A DNA stretch of 37,554 bases. Origin: an archaeon. GTDB lineage: Archaea > Thermoproteota > Nitrososphaeria > Nitrososphaerales > Nitrosopumilaceae. Positions 1-8,327 of the stretch are shown one piece after another. The number at the start of each line of letters is the position of its first letter. Position 1 is the first letter of the stretch. The position numbers and the translations under genes were made by a program. The stretch covers positions 1 through 37,554 of the forward strand of contig JAJRWR010000013.1 in NCBI GenBank assembly GCA_024276695.1. Direction: 5' to 3'. The notes under the pieces were generated by a model. The model saw nothing but the letters and a program-made list of their open reading frames with translations, was not told the DNA's origin and made no database searches.

Positions 1-972
1 CATACAGTTACTGCAGCAGCTCCTGTAATGAATGCGATGACTACACAGGGGGATAGAATTACAGTCACATACGAAAGAGAGGTCTCACTGCCAGGTCCCA
101 CCATTGATATCCGCAAGTTTACAAGACAGCCATACACCATCACGCATCTTCTTGAGCTTGGTGCAATGAGTAAGCTCATGGCAGCATATCTTTGGATCTT
201 ATTTGATGCAAAGGCATTTGGTTTGATAATTGGGGAGACGGGTTCTGGCAAGACAACTACAATCAATTCTCTGATGTGTCTTACAAATCCAAGATGGAAG
301 ATTGTTACAATTGAGGAAACACCGGAGCTCCAGATTCCCCACTATAGGTGGGAGCGACTCTTTACAAGAACCAGCTCAATGATTTCAGATTCTGCTAACA
401 ACAACTATGATATCACAATCATGGATCTGATAAAGGCCTCACTGAGGATGAGACCTGACTTTGAGATTGTAGGTGAGATAAGAGGAGAAGAGGCCTTTGC
501 ATTGTTTCAGAGTGCAGCCACTGGACATGGAGGTCTTACTTCTTTTCATGCATCAGGAGTCGAGTCGGCATTAAGCAGACTTTCTGCAGAGCCAATAAAC
601 ATCAGGGCAAGCCAGCAGATGTTATTGTGGTTTGTCTTGCACATCACCAGAATGAGAAACGACAAAAAGCAGATAGTCAGAAGGGTGGCAAGCATTAGTG
701 AAGTAATTCCAAGACATGAAGGCAGAGTGGAGCTTTGCGAGATATTCAGATATGATATCAAAAAAAATAGTTTTGATACTGGTACCCCTGAAGAGTTGAT
801 AAAAAAGAGTCATAGACTGCAGCAGGCAACTGAGCTGCTCAATATAGATAATCTGCTAGGAGACCTTAAAACAAGAATGTATCTGATTGAGCAATGCCTC
901 AGAAACAAAGCAAAAAAGATTGATGATGTCTTTGCAATTTTAGGCAAGTATTATTCTTGGATAAAGAAGTAA
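1..972 (+). CDS. VirB11/TadA/ArlI-type secretion ATPase, 5' end cut by window
   Basis: This is a hexameric ATPase of the type II/IV secretion superfamily, which powers pilus assembly or secretion from the cytoplasmic face of the membrane. The frame is open from base 1, so the ATG at 28 is probably internal and the N-terminal domain lies outside the window. Visible motifs are Walker A GETGSGKTT near residue 70, an Asp-box region around RMRPDFEIVGEIRGEE (Walker B) and the His-box TGHGGLTSFHASG. The nearby TadC/ArlJ-type gene (4103-6019, opposite strand) and pilin-like gene (6091) suggest it works with them. Whether it serves a type IV pilus, an archaellum-like structure or a Ced-like DNA transporter cannot be settled here. 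The family call is strong. Confidence 0.9.
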   Translation, partial: HTVTAAAPVMNAMTTQGDRITVTYEREVSLPGPTIDIRKFTRQPYTITHLLELGAMSKLMAAYLWILFDAKAFGLIIGETGSGKTTTINSLMCLTNPRWKIVTIEETPELQIPHYRWERLFTRTSSMISDSANNNYDITIMDLIKASLRMRPDFEIVGEIRGEEAFALFQSAATGHGGLTSFHASGVESALSRLSAEPINIRASQQMLLWFVLHITRMRNDKKQIVRRVASISEVIPRHEGRVELCEIFRYDIKKNSFDTGTPEELIKKSHRLQQATELLNIDNLLGDLKTRMYLIEQCLRNKAKKIDDVFAILGKYYSWIKK

Positions 973-1044
973 AAACAAATTTGGTGGATCTGTTAGAATC
1001 AACATAATCAAATCCCAATGGATTGTTGTATTAAATCATCGTCA

Positions 1045-1596
1045 TTATTTATCTTGTATCTTAACTACATTGAAGGAATTATCTATAACTTCAGGAAAGT
1101 TACAAGGCATGTAATTTTGAGTTCGTGCAGATACATGGTAAAATTTGTATTCTCGATTCCCATTTTCTGTAATAATTCCCAAATATTGTAAGAAATCTAT
1201 TCCCGTTTTATCGACATCTTTTATATCAGGAAAAAATTCAAGAGTGCTTTCTTTTTTATAATCATGGCACATGATAAGAAAAACATCATTAACTTTGATA
1301 TTTGTAGAATAGGAAAATTCAGGGAACGGTTTGTAGCCATTTGACCATTCATAATCATTTTCTCCAAACTGAACATTTATGGAGTTATCAGGTAAAAGCG
1401 AAATCTTTTCAATAGACATCATATGCTTTGTTGCGTTAATTGGCGAATAATCATAATGTCCATTAATATCTAAAATTGCATTTTTTATTGGAATAGTATA
1501 AACATAGTAATTATACACAGAGGGAAAACCAATAGAAGTTAAAATTACAACAGATGCAATAGTTGTTATTAAAATTATTTTATTTTTCTTGTTCAT
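1045..1596 (-). CDS. Membrane-anchored hypothetical protein, 183 aa
   Basis: I do not recognise this protein. It has a lysine-rich N terminus followed by one hydrophobic segment (about residues 7-29), then a soluble part that would lie outside the cell. The motif HYDYSPINA near residues 47-55 recurs, slightly changed, in the short gene just upstream (1609-1830), so the two are tandem paralogues. The ATG start lies 12 bases after the stop of that gene, so they are probably co-transcribed. No catalytic motif is visible. Confidence 0.65.
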   Translation of the reverse strand: MNKKNKIILITTIASVVILTSIGFPSVYNYYVYTIPIKNAILDINGHYDYSPINATKHMMSIEKISLLPDNSINVQFGENDYEWSNGYKPFPEFSYSTNIKVNDVFLIMCHDYKKESTLEFFPDIKDVDKTGIDFLQYLGIITENGNREYKFYHVSARTQNYMPCNFPEVIDNSFNVVKIQDK

Positions 1597-1608
1597 TGCT
1601 GATTCATA

Positions 1609-1830
1609 TTATCTCCAAGTTAAAATTGTTTGATCATCTATGTATGTAATTTTATCAATAAAAACAATCGGTATTGCATTTATTGGCAAGTAATCAAAAT
1701 GAATAGTTTCATAATCTATATTCACATTTTGTAATGGAACAATAAAGTTGTAATAGTCAGATACCAATATGTTACTAAAGATTATGAAGAATATCACGAT
1801 AGAAATTCCTACAAAATAGATTTCTCCCAT
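1609..1830 (-). CDS. Short tandem paralogue of the membrane-anchored hypothetical, 73 aa
   Basis: This has one N-terminal membrane segment (about residues 5-25) and then HFDYLPINA, matching HYDYSPINA in the next gene. The remaining alignment (IDKITYIDDQTI against IEKISLLPDNSI) is colinear. The product ends about 110 residues earlier than its paralogue. It may be a truncated duplicate or a naturally short form. Function is unknown. Confidence 0.5.
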   Translation of the reverse strand: MGEIYFVGISIVIFFIIFSNILVSDYYNFIVPLQNVNIDYETIHFDYLPINAIPIVFIDKITYIDDQTILTWR

Positions 1831-1885
1831 AATAAGTCACTTTTCACATTAGAAAAAAATCATACTATCAAAAAAAAGAAAGGGA

Positions 1886-2982
1886 TCATGTCCAAGAATC
1901 GGATATGTTTGTTACAGTCCACAACCAAGTTGCGCTAGGATTATTTGCAACTTGATGTGTTGCACTTGAAATAGCACATCCTGGATAATTAGTTACTTTT
2001 TTGTTCCAAGAATTAATGCCAACATAGGCAGTAACATCAGCCTGATCTGTTGCTGCGCTGTTAGTACCACATGCTGAGCCATATGCTTTCAAATACTTTC
2101 CAATTCCATGTCCACTTCCAGAGTTTACTGAGGTGGTAATTTGACCTGTACCACTATTTGATTTTGAAATCAAACAGGTCCCATAATCACAGCCTCCAAG
2201 GGGATCACCATAAACAGTTGCATAATGGAATTGTCCAGTATATGCAAATGCTTCTTGGATAAAGTAATCCACCATTTCACTTATCAAGGGGAGATAAGAT
2301 GCACCATCACTGATTTGCTTTGCAAGTACGACATTTCTGAGGTCTTGTACATTACAATTTTCATCATATTCGCATACTGCCTGGTTTGCGATCATTATCC
2401 AATATTCTACTTCAGAGTCAAATAGATCTGATGGAACATTGCCATGCATTGCCATGTTGTTGAAGTTATCTACAACTTTTGAAGTTAATTTTTCGTATTT
2501 GTCACCAACAATATTTGCTAGTTTCTTATCAATTCCTTCAACAGATTCGGGTGCTGGATTATTAGCTAACACCCAATCATGGAATTTTCTTACTGGCTCT
2601 GATGCGTCATATGTTCCTATCAGTTTTTGTTTGGCAACAACAAGTGATACTACATCTAAAGCAGCTCCTTTTTATCAACTAGTGAATCAAAGTTATGCAA
2701 TCGCATGTTAGCTTTTTGCATTGCTTGATTCCATCCATTATTTGGCAAATCTGCATTTACATACTGCTCGATTGAATTTTGTGCAATATCAAACTCTTCG
2801 ATACTTTGATATTGTTTTTTCCAATTTTCGCCTTGTCTTTGAATCAGTTGGTCTTCTGGGATATCAGTTATTTTGTCTTGATCTGCTTGTTGTGCATTTG
2901 CCAGATTCATACCGCTAAATGGTAAGATCATAGCTACAATCAAAGAAGCAAACAATACAGTTTTGATTATTTTTGTCGTCAT
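1886..2982 (-). pseudogene. Secreted protein, about 365 aa, split by a one-base frameshift
   Basis: Two open frames (about 2982-2656 and 2572-1886) are pieces of one gene. The first gives a signal peptide with a basic start MTTK, a hydrophobic stretch to about residue 24 and a cleavage-like ANAQQ, then runs into a stop after DKKELL. If the A5 run (T at 2669-2673 on the + strand) had one more base, the frame would read on as DKKGAALDVVSLVVAKQK and pass open through the gap into the second piece. The mature part has several cysteines but I do not recognise the family. The ATG at 2982 (MTTK) is preferred over 3000 because a TATAAG box lies about 26 bases upstream. The break may be a sequencing error or real decay. 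Confidence 0.7.
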
Positions 2983-3005
2983 TACCATTTCCAAAATCAA
3001 AATTT

Positions 3006-3037
3006 GCTTATAGGCTTTAATTCAATTTAGATTGAAT
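3006..3037 (-). promoter_or_regulatory. TATA box and inverted repeat upstream of the secreted-protein gene
   Basis: On the minus strand a TATAAG box (about 3007-3013) sits 26 bases before the ATG at 2982. Directly upstream is a perfect inverted repeat, ATTCAAT-TTAG-ATTGAAT, at 3020-3037, where an activator or repressor could bind next to the BRE/TATA region. The promoter role is inferred from spacing only. Confidence 0.45.
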
Positions 3038-3268
3038 CAAAACTTAAGAGTGAAAAGTTTGTGCGCAAATTTCTGAAAAACTTTTTGAATATTGAATTTT
3101 CTTTTGTCAGAGAGTTATGCATAATTAGTTCATTAATGATACAATATCACTTAGGCGAATCAGGGTGGATTTGAAATAATGAAAACAGGTTAAAATTACA
3201 ATAGCAAAAATCAGTAGTAAAAACATAGAGTATTTAGTAAAAAAATTAGTTTTGAAATGTGGAAAAGT

Positions 3269-3649
3269 TTAGAGTTGTGCAGCTTTTTCAAATATTTTGT
3301 TTAATTTTTCATTGCCTTCTGTATCAATCCATGTCAAAGAATGATCATCATTAACAACGAGCTTATTTTCTGATACAAAGTGAGCAATTATAGTATTGAG
3401 TACAGAAGCTTTCATACTTCCCTTCAACTCGCGCAACAAATGACTTCGTGAGTTAAATTCGATGTTTTTTTTGAAAAGATTCTCCACTTTCTTTATACTT
3501 AATAATCTGGGATTGTTCTTTTCTGCAAGTTTTTTTACAAGAGTATCGAGTTTGTCTGTCTGTCTTTCAATCAATATTTTTAGAAATTCATCTCCAGAAT
3601 TATCTTTTAAAATAGAACTTTTTCCTTCTAATCCTTTGGTCCTAAGCAT
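3269..3649 (-). CDS. Possible winged-helix regulator, 126 aa
   Basis: The C-terminal half (about residues 80-112) reads like a helix-turn-helix followed by a two-strand wing, with KASVLNTIIAHFVSENKLVV and then a short beta turn (DDHSLTWID). The N-terminal half is charged and helical. Twin palindromes lie 12 bases upstream of the start, overlapping a TATA-like TTATATAC, as expected for an autorepressor. It follows the RelE-like gene at 3698-4102 on the same strand and could be its antitoxin or regulator. The domain call rests on pattern only. Confidence 0.5.
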   Translation of the reverse strand: MLRTKGLEGKSSILKDNSGDEFLKILIERQTDKLDTLVKKLAEKNNPRLLSIKKVENLFKKNIEFNSRSHLLRELKGSMKASVLNTIIAHFVSENKLVVNDDHSLTWIDTEGNEKLNKIFEKAAQL

Positions 3650-3660
3650 ACATTTACTAT

Positions 3661-3704
3661 GTACTAATTAGTATATAACTATTTGATCCTGTACTTATTA
3701 GTGT
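3661..3704. promoter_or_regulatory. Twin palindromic operator sites
   Basis: TACTAATTAGTA at 3662-3673 is a perfect 12-base palindrome. A near copy, TACTTATTAGTG, occurs at 3692-3703. Start-to-start spacing is 30 bases, close to three helical turns. The first copy overlaps a TATA-like element for the gene starting at 3649, and the second overlaps the stop codon of the upstream RelE-like gene. This is the layout of a cooperative repressor site. Confidence 0.5.
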
Positions 3705-4102
3705 GATTTCTTCTTAAAATAGTCAAATCGTTTGTTGTATTGTTCATGTGTTAAAAGCTCCAAAAACATTACCTCAATTTTTCCATCCACGGGGGAACGT
3801 CTTACAGTATACACGAGTCTATGAAAATCAGGCATATCAAAATGATACAAGGCTTGTAAATTATAGCGTGTTTTGTAATATTGTGGAATCGGTTTTTTCT
3901 TATGATGTGCCCCTAATGGTTTATCAGAACTTTGTAATTGTTGTTTAACGTTGTCTATAGCTTCTAACATGGCCTTGTTTATTTTGGGTTGACTTTGGAG
4001 TCGATCATATATCGGTAAAAAATCATCTGGATGAGCTAAAACTTGCAATGTATTCACTTCATAAGAAGTTGAATCTAATAAATTGCTCAGATCAAGGCTC
4101 AT
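3698..4102 (-). CDS. RelE/ParE-like toxin-fold protein, 134 aa
   Basis: The C-terminal half has the spacing of RelE/ParE-type ribonucleases or toxins: YYKTRYNL, then FHRLVYTVRRSP, then IEVMFLELLTHEQYNKRFDYF. In this family the final H-x2-Y-x5-Y tail carries active-site residues. The N-terminal half is helical and unusual for small toxins. The start codon directly abuts the stop of the TadC-like gene, so it is probably co-transcribed with it, with the putative winged-helix gene following 48 bases later. A toxin-antitoxin role is inferred; a housekeeping mRNA-binding role is also possible. Confidence 0.5.
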   Translation of the reverse strand: MSLDLSNLLDSTSYEVNTLQVLAHPDDFLPIYDRLQSQPKINKAMLEAIDNVKQQLQSSDKPLGAHHKKKPIPQYYKTRYNLQALYHFDMPDFHRLVYTVRRSPVDGKIEVMFLELLTHEQYNKRFDYFKKKSH

Positions 4103-6019
4103 CTAGCTTCCTCCCAACAAAGGACCCATCGATGGAAGATATGACGAAAAATAAATTGAGACAAAAGTTATTGCAGCTGTAATTGTGACTCCCATGGTAT
4201 TTTTTACTGTAAAGTTTGCAACCTTGGACATTACCATTCCCATACATATGGCACTAATTGCAATGAGCAGGTTTATGATTCCTAAAAATTCAGGCGTTGC
4301 AGAAAGAAATGTTACTTGCCCTGAACCACCAAGCACCTGAAAGCTTGGACCTAATTGTTCCATAACCTCATCCATTGCCTTTGTCATCCATACCATCATC
4401 AACGGACTTGAATATGCCATAATAGCAAAAATTCTGATGCCCGATGTCATCTCTTTTTTTGCTTGATTGACTTTGGTAACAAAATTTGTAATGTATTCTA
4501 GGGTCTGGGGTCTTGCACCTCCACTGTCTGCAATCTTTCCAAGAACAAAAAATACCAGTCTTGCATTCCATGAACTTATTTTGTATGAGGATATAATCTC
4601 TGAGAGTTTGTAACCAAAGACAATCTTTGATGATATATCAAACATCAATGAATCAAAGTAATCGTTGTATCTTCGCTCTTTTGATATTCGTACTATACTA
4701 TTTGGTATTGCAGAACCTATCTTTACGTGCTCTGTTATATCTCGCAAGAAATCAGGCAGCACTGATTCTACAAGAGATATCTCTCGAAACTTTGCAAATG
4801 TCATTGCAGAATTCACAAAACTTCCTGCAAATACTGAAAGTACTAGAGTCTGCCAGCCTTCAAGTCCAATGATTATACCAATGGATGCAGTAATTACTGC
4901 AACAAAGATACTGTATTTGCTAAACTGGACTGCATCTCTAATCTTTGGTTGGGAATAATTTGTAACGAGTATCATCATAATGGCAATAAAGGGGACCAGC
5001 ACAAAGCTGGCATTTGTAATCATTTGGACCGAGCTTGCAGGCATCATAAATGCCGAAGAGATGAGCAAAACAGGCAGAACATTTAGCATAATTAGCATTG
5101 CCTCACCTATTGTGGCTGCCTGTGAGGAATACTGGCTCATGCGAAACCTCATAGAGTTGAAAAACTCTTCTCCCTTGTTTTCGAGATATCTGGCCAGACT
5201 TCCTCCGCTTTTGTGAATTGAGACATAGCCCAAAAGAAAGTTCTGAAATGTGTGATTGGGGTGATTTAGTGCAAGGTTGTTGATTGCTGAGAGCTCATCC
5301 ATTGCAAAGATTCTGACATTTCTTTGAATCATTTTGGATTCTCTCTCAAGCATCTTAAAGATTCCAGTTCCAGAAACTTCTGAAAGAGAGTTAAGCAGGG
5401 ATCTTCCTACACTTTGCATTATGCCACAATAAGCTGCAAAAAATGCAAGCTCATCTTCGATTTGTGACTTTCTTTCGGATGCAGTTGCTTTGAGTTTTAG
5501 AGTTGGAAATGCAAACATTATCCCAGGTACCAAAAGCAAACCAAAAAGTAAAACAGAATTTTCAAAAACAATTGAAAGCAAAATTGCAATTGGAATTGCA
5601 ACTATTCCTGCAAGGATCATGTAGGATGTGCTTTGCAATCCAAGCAGCCTTGGATTGGCTGCAAGTCCAGAAATTCGAATATCTGCTTCTATACTTTTGC
5701 TTATCTTTTTTTGTAGCTGTGTTAACAGTCTGAGACTTGTTACTGGCTTTACTAGATTTAATGCCATGTCTGAAGAGACCGTAGTTATTTTCAGATCAGT
5801 GTTTAAACTGAATAGAAAGTTTTGAAAAAATGTTTTTACGGGTTTGAAAAATTTTAAAATTTGTTTTGCAAGTTTGGGTTTGTCAATGGTATAAAGAATT
5901 ATTCCAGAAAATATTCCAATGATTACAAAAAATAAAAACTCGTTGTTAAGTAAAAGAAATACCCACATCAAAACAAAAACAGATACAATTGAGAGTCTGC
6001 TGAAAATTATTTTATTCAT
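4103..6019 (-). CDS. TadC/ArlJ-type pilus assembly membrane protein, 638 aa
   Basis: This is an integral membrane platform protein of the archaeal type IV pilus/secretion family, the usual partner of a TadA/ArlI-type ATPase. It begins with two hydrophobic segments (residues 8-45), then has two tandem T2SSF-like units: cytoplasmic helical parts (about 190-300 and 410-520) each followed by clustered membrane helices (about 305-395 and 530-630). Repeated patterns such as GYVSIHKSGGSLARYLENKG and the later GKIADSGGARPQTLEYI are typical of these cytoplasmic domains. The duplicated architecture and length agree with archaeal family members. It is divergent to the pilin-like gene at 6091. Confidence 0.85.
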   Translation of the reverse strand: MNKIIFSRLSIVSVFVLMWVFLLLNNEFLFFVIIGIFSGIILYTIDKPKLAKQILKFFKPVKTFFQNFLFSLNTDLKITTVSSDMALNLVKPVTSLRLLTQLQKKISKSIEADIRISGLAANPRLLGLQSTSYMILAGIVAIPIAILLSIVFENSVLLFGLLLVPGIMFAFPTLKLKATASERKSQIEDELAFFAAYCGIMQSVGRSLLNSLSEVSGTGIFKMLERESKMIQRNVRIFAMDELSAINNLALNHPNHTFQNFLLGYVSIHKSGGSLARYLENKGEEFFNSMRFRMSQYSSQAATIGEAMLIMLNVLPVLLISSAFMMPASSVQMITNASFVLVPFIAIMMILVTNYSQPKIRDAVQFSKYSIFVAVITASIGIIIGLEGWQTLVLSVFAGSFVNSAMTFAKFREISLVESVLPDFLRDITEHVKIGSAIPNSIVRISKERRYNDYFDSLMFDISSKIVFGYKLSEIISSYKISSWNARLVFFVLGKIADSGGARPQTLEYITNFVTKVNQAKKEMTSGIRIFAIMAYSSPLMMVWMTKAMDEVMEQLGPSFQVLGGSGQVTFLSATPEFLGIINLLIAISAICMGMVMSKVANFTVKNTMGVTITAAITFVSIYFSSYLPSMGPLLGGS

Positions 6020-6061
6020 GCAACAAAAAATTCAGTTCGTACAAAAGCCAAAATTTCTTTG

Positions 6062-6074
6062 CTCTTAAAAAGAG
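6062..6074. promoter_or_regulatory. Shared TATA-like element between tadC-like and pilin-like genes
   Basis: CTCTT-AAA-AAGAG is a small inverted repeat containing a TTAAAAA TATA-like core. Its centre is about 23 bases before the pilin ATG at 6091, which fits leaderless transcription on the + strand. Being symmetric, it might also fire towards the tadC-like gene 45 bases away. Confidence 0.4.
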
Positions 6075-6090
6075 TCCTGTCATTTAGGTC

Positions 6091-6588
6091 ATGACTAAAA
6101 GAATTGCAAATCATCTCAAAAAAAGACGTGCACTTTCTCCGGCAATTACAATGCTGATAATTTTGGGAATCTCAGTTCTTGCTGGAGTGGCAGTGTTTCA
6201 AAACTTTCAGAGCCAGTCATCAGTGGCAAGTGCAAGAGGTGCAATAACAGTTGAAAACCTGGCCCTGATAAAAAATCCCTCAGGTGAGCTGTGGCTTTCT
6301 GCTACGATTAAAAATTCCGGAAACAAGCAGATAGATTCTACTGTAGTTAATCTACAGGTAGATACTGATTCAGGCACGACTGGAATTCAGCCATTTTCTG
6401 CAAATCCCAATCCTGCAGCCCTTAATCCCGGCCAGACAGCAAGTGTCTTTATTAGGGTCGATGACTCTGGTGGCACTCCAATAACGTCACTTGATGTAGG
6501 AGAATCAGTTCCAATCGAGATACGCGGAATCACACCTGATGGCTCTGTTGTAACGACACCAACATCAGTAATGACTAGTCTTGCCTAG
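6091..6588 (+). CDS. Archaeal type IV pilin-like or archaellin-like protein, 165 aa
   Basis: The N terminus has the archaeal pilin layout: a basic leader (KKRRALSPAIT) running straight into a hydrophobic helix (AITMLIILGISVLAGVAVFQ). It is followed by a beta-rich extracellular domain with ATIKNSGNKQIDSTVVNL and LNPGQTASVFIRV, similar to CARDB/Ig-like modules in archaeal surface proteins. The leader would be cleaved by a prepilin peptidase. It may form or cap the fibre assembled by the TadC-like protein on the opposite strand. The exact pilin class cannot be fixed. Confidence 0.7.
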   Translation: MTKRIANHLKKRRALSPAITMLIILGISVLAGVAVFQNFQSQSSVASARGAITVENLALIKNPSGELWLSATIKNSGNKQIDSTVVNLQVDTDSGTTGIQPFSANPNPAALNPGQTASVFIRVDDSGGTPITSLDVGESVPIEIRGITPDGSVVTTPTSVMTSLA

Positions 6589-6606
6589 TCAATTCCCTTT
6601 TATTTT

Positions 6607-7296
6607 TTGAAAAACTTTTTTGTTGGTTTGAGACTTCGCGAAGTTTTGTGGTTTGAAGATGTTAGTCCGTTTAACGAACCAGTATTTTCATTTCCGTTTA
6701 TTGGCAGACTCAGCATGCGGCAGCTTGCAGTACTTGGTGTTGGCTTTATGATCTCTTATGCTATTTTCCAATCAACTGGTGATGTGCTAAGTGTAGTTCC
6801 AGGATTAGTAACTGCTTTTTTTGCACTCAAAAAACAAAACGTCTTGCCAACAGAATTACTTTTGTTTTCTGTTTTAATGTTTTACATACGTGATGGTTCA
6901 ACAGCTGTAGAAACAAAGAGAACGTGGAAAAAGATTCCAAAAGTACACAAAGAAAAGAAAAGTATTGCAGAGTCTACAGTGCTTAGAATTCCAAAACCAT
7001 TTGCGCCAAAGATCACAGATAAAGAAGTCAAAGCAAGAAAGCTCTTCGTTTCTGACTATACAAAACCATACAGAATGAAGATTAGATTAGAAAAGATTAC
7101 AGGACAGGCAATAGCAAACGAAATGTGTAAGGTAAGCTTTGATGGAAACATCCTCTCTACACTATCCACTGATGCAAATGGTGAGCTTGAAGTCATAATA
7201 ATTCCTGGCTCAGCTGGCAAGAAAAATCTCCAAGTGTTCTCAAAAGATAGCACTAAACCAATATTTGAGGAGACACTAGAGATAGAGTTGCAGTGA
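6607..7296 (+). CDS. Membrane protein with C-terminal Ig-like or carboxypeptidase-regulatory-like domain, 229 aa
   Basis: The start is a TTG inside a T-rich stretch. Two membrane segments lie at about residues 37-80 (LAVLGVGFMISYAIF and VVPGLVTAFFALK), with a third possible at about 82-95. A basic linker is followed by a small beta-sandwich (about residues 150-229) with LEKITGQAIANEMCKVSFDG and TLSTDANGELEVIII, which matches the pattern of Ig-like or regulatory-like domains of surface proteins. It lies between the pilin-like gene and two small membrane genes, so a structural role in the same apparatus is likely. I do not recognise a named family. Confidence 0.6.
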   Translation: MKNFFVGLRLREVLWFEDVSPFNEPVFSFPFIGRLSMRQLAVLGVGFMISYAIFQSTGDVLSVVPGLVTAFFALKKQNVLPTELLLFSVLMFYIRDGSTAVETKRTWKKIPKVHKEKKSIAESTVLRIPKPFAPKITDKEVKARKLFVSDYTKPYRMKIRLEKITGQAIANEMCKVSFDGNILSTLSTDANGELEVIIIPGSAGKKNLQVFSKDSTKPIFEETLEIELQ

Positions 7297-7329
7297 TTGT
7301 TTGCCGCCTTAAATTGGTCATATCCTTGA

Positions 7330-7638
7330 ATGTCAATGTTAGCATCTGAAGAACTTGACACACAAGACCGCTCAAAGTACATCAAAATAGTAGTTGCTGC
7401 AATTTTAGCCGGAGTCTTTGTGTTTTTGGCACAGGACATACTAGAGTGGATACTGGAGGTTGATTTTGATAATCCTGATCCTTCACAGATTGACGTTCCA
7501 CAGGCAGTAGTAGACATATTTGGCCGAATGATAGGGTTTGCAAGATATGTTGGCGGCGCAATAATTGTTTTGGGAATAATAATTGCAGTCATCAAGCTTA
7601 GCTTTGGACCTGTTCCTACAAGCAAGATACCACAATGA
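7330..7638 (+). CDS. Two-helix small membrane protein, VirB2/CedA1-like candidate, 102 aa
   Basis: Two hydrophobic helices (about residues 19-37 and 66-90, the latter YVGGAIIVLGIIIAVIKL) flank an acidic loop. Short two-helix proteins of this kind occur as VirB2-type pilins and as the small Ced partners of the archaeal DNA import system. The VirB6/TrbL-like gene at 13831 would be a natural partner. Its stop overlaps the next start (ATGA), so the two are translationally coupled. The family assignment is inference from size and topology. Confidence 0.5.
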   Translation: MSMLASEELDTQDRSKYIKIVVAAILAGVFVFLAQDILEWILEVDFDNPDPSQIDVPQAVVDIFGRMIGFARYVGGAIIVLGIIIAVIKLSFGPVPTSKIPQ

Positions 7639-8045
7639 AGAGAATCTTTCTTGGAGACCTTTCCACTACAACCCCTGTGGTAGCTTCCCTTGCTCTTTAT
7701 TTTTTTGTGCAACCAAAACTTGGCCCAGAGATTGTCATAGTATTTTTTGCCGCATGGATTGCAGGATATATTCTAGATTACTCCATTACGGTGAAAAATT
7801 CTCATCTGTTGTGCTTTGAGAGGAATCTTGTCTTTGCTGCACTTTACAAAAAGTTTGGCAGAAGTATTACGTTGCTGATTCACCTTACAATTGAATCTTT
7901 GATTGTTGTTACTATTCCAATTCTTTTTACATACGATTTTGGTCTTGCTGCAAGCTCTGTTGTAGCCCTTGCATTTGGTGTTTCTCATGCATCAGCATAT
8001 GTATCAAATTGCAGGTTTGCAAAAAGATACAGCGCAACTTTGTGA
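7635..8045 (+). CDS. Polytopic membrane protein, 136 aa
   Basis: It overlaps the preceding gene by four bases (ATGA). Four hydrophobic stretches are visible (about residues 12-25, 31-48, 80-97 and 102-120). No conserved catalytic motif is seen. Position suggests an accessory subunit of the secretion or pilus apparatus. The family is not recognised. Confidence 0.6.
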   Translation: MKRIFLGDLSTTTPVVASLALYFFVQPKLGPEIVIVFFAAWIAGYILDYSITVKNSHLLCFERNLVFAALYKKFGRSITLLIHLTIESLIVVTIPILFTYDFGLAASSVVALAFGVSHASAYVSNCRFAKRYSATL

Positions 8046-8126
8046 AATACTCATAATCTTCAACAAAATTTTGATGAAGATCTTGAGCGGGGATTTTGCG
8101 TTAAATATTATCCTAATTTTGAACCC

Positions 8127-8288
8127 ATGCGAATTGATTTATGCAGAGTGTGCGGTTCAGAGATGAGAGAGTATCACAAATGTGAGGACTGTAGAAAGAC
8201 AATCTCATTTGTATGTTATAGCTGCAAAAACGTAACTGACATCCAGTATCATCCAAATTGTGAATATGGTTTAGTGATACTAAACTAG
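8127..8288 (+). CDS. Small zinc-binding protein, 53 aa
   Basis: A short open frame begins MRIDLCRVCGSEM and contains three CxxC pairs (CRVC, CEDC, CYSC) plus HPNC near the end, enough ligands for one or two zinc ribbons. It sits 39 bases before TBP on the same strand and is separated from it by a T-rich tract, so it probably has its own transcript end. Small zinc proteins of this sort often bind nucleic acid or other proteins, but the role here is unknown. Confidence 0.7.
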   Translation: MRIDLCRVCGSEMREYHKCEDCRKTISFVCYSCKNVTDIQYHPNCEYGLVILN

Positions 8289-8290
8289 AA

Positions 8291-8310
8291 TTTTTTTTCT
8301 TCTTTTAAGA
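8291..8310 (+). terminator. T-rich tract doubling as TBP promoter region
   Basis: Eight T followed by further T-rich sequence lies directly after the stop at 8288 and fits an archaeal oligo-T terminator. Its end, CTTTTAAGA (8302-8310), is about 22 bases before the TBP start and is a plausible TATA box for leaderless tbp mRNA. Confidence 0.5.
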
Positions 8311-8327
8311 TTCATTTTCTTTTTGCA

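Noticed and set aside
2436-2460. Short direct repeat of ATTGCCATG
   Set aside because: It falls inside the coding frame of the secreted protein and has only two copies.
7056-7712. Minus-strand open frame of 218 codons
   Set aside because: It lies wholly opposite three plus-strand genes with coherent membrane or beta-sandwich content, and has low-complexity serine/isoleucine text typical of a shadow.
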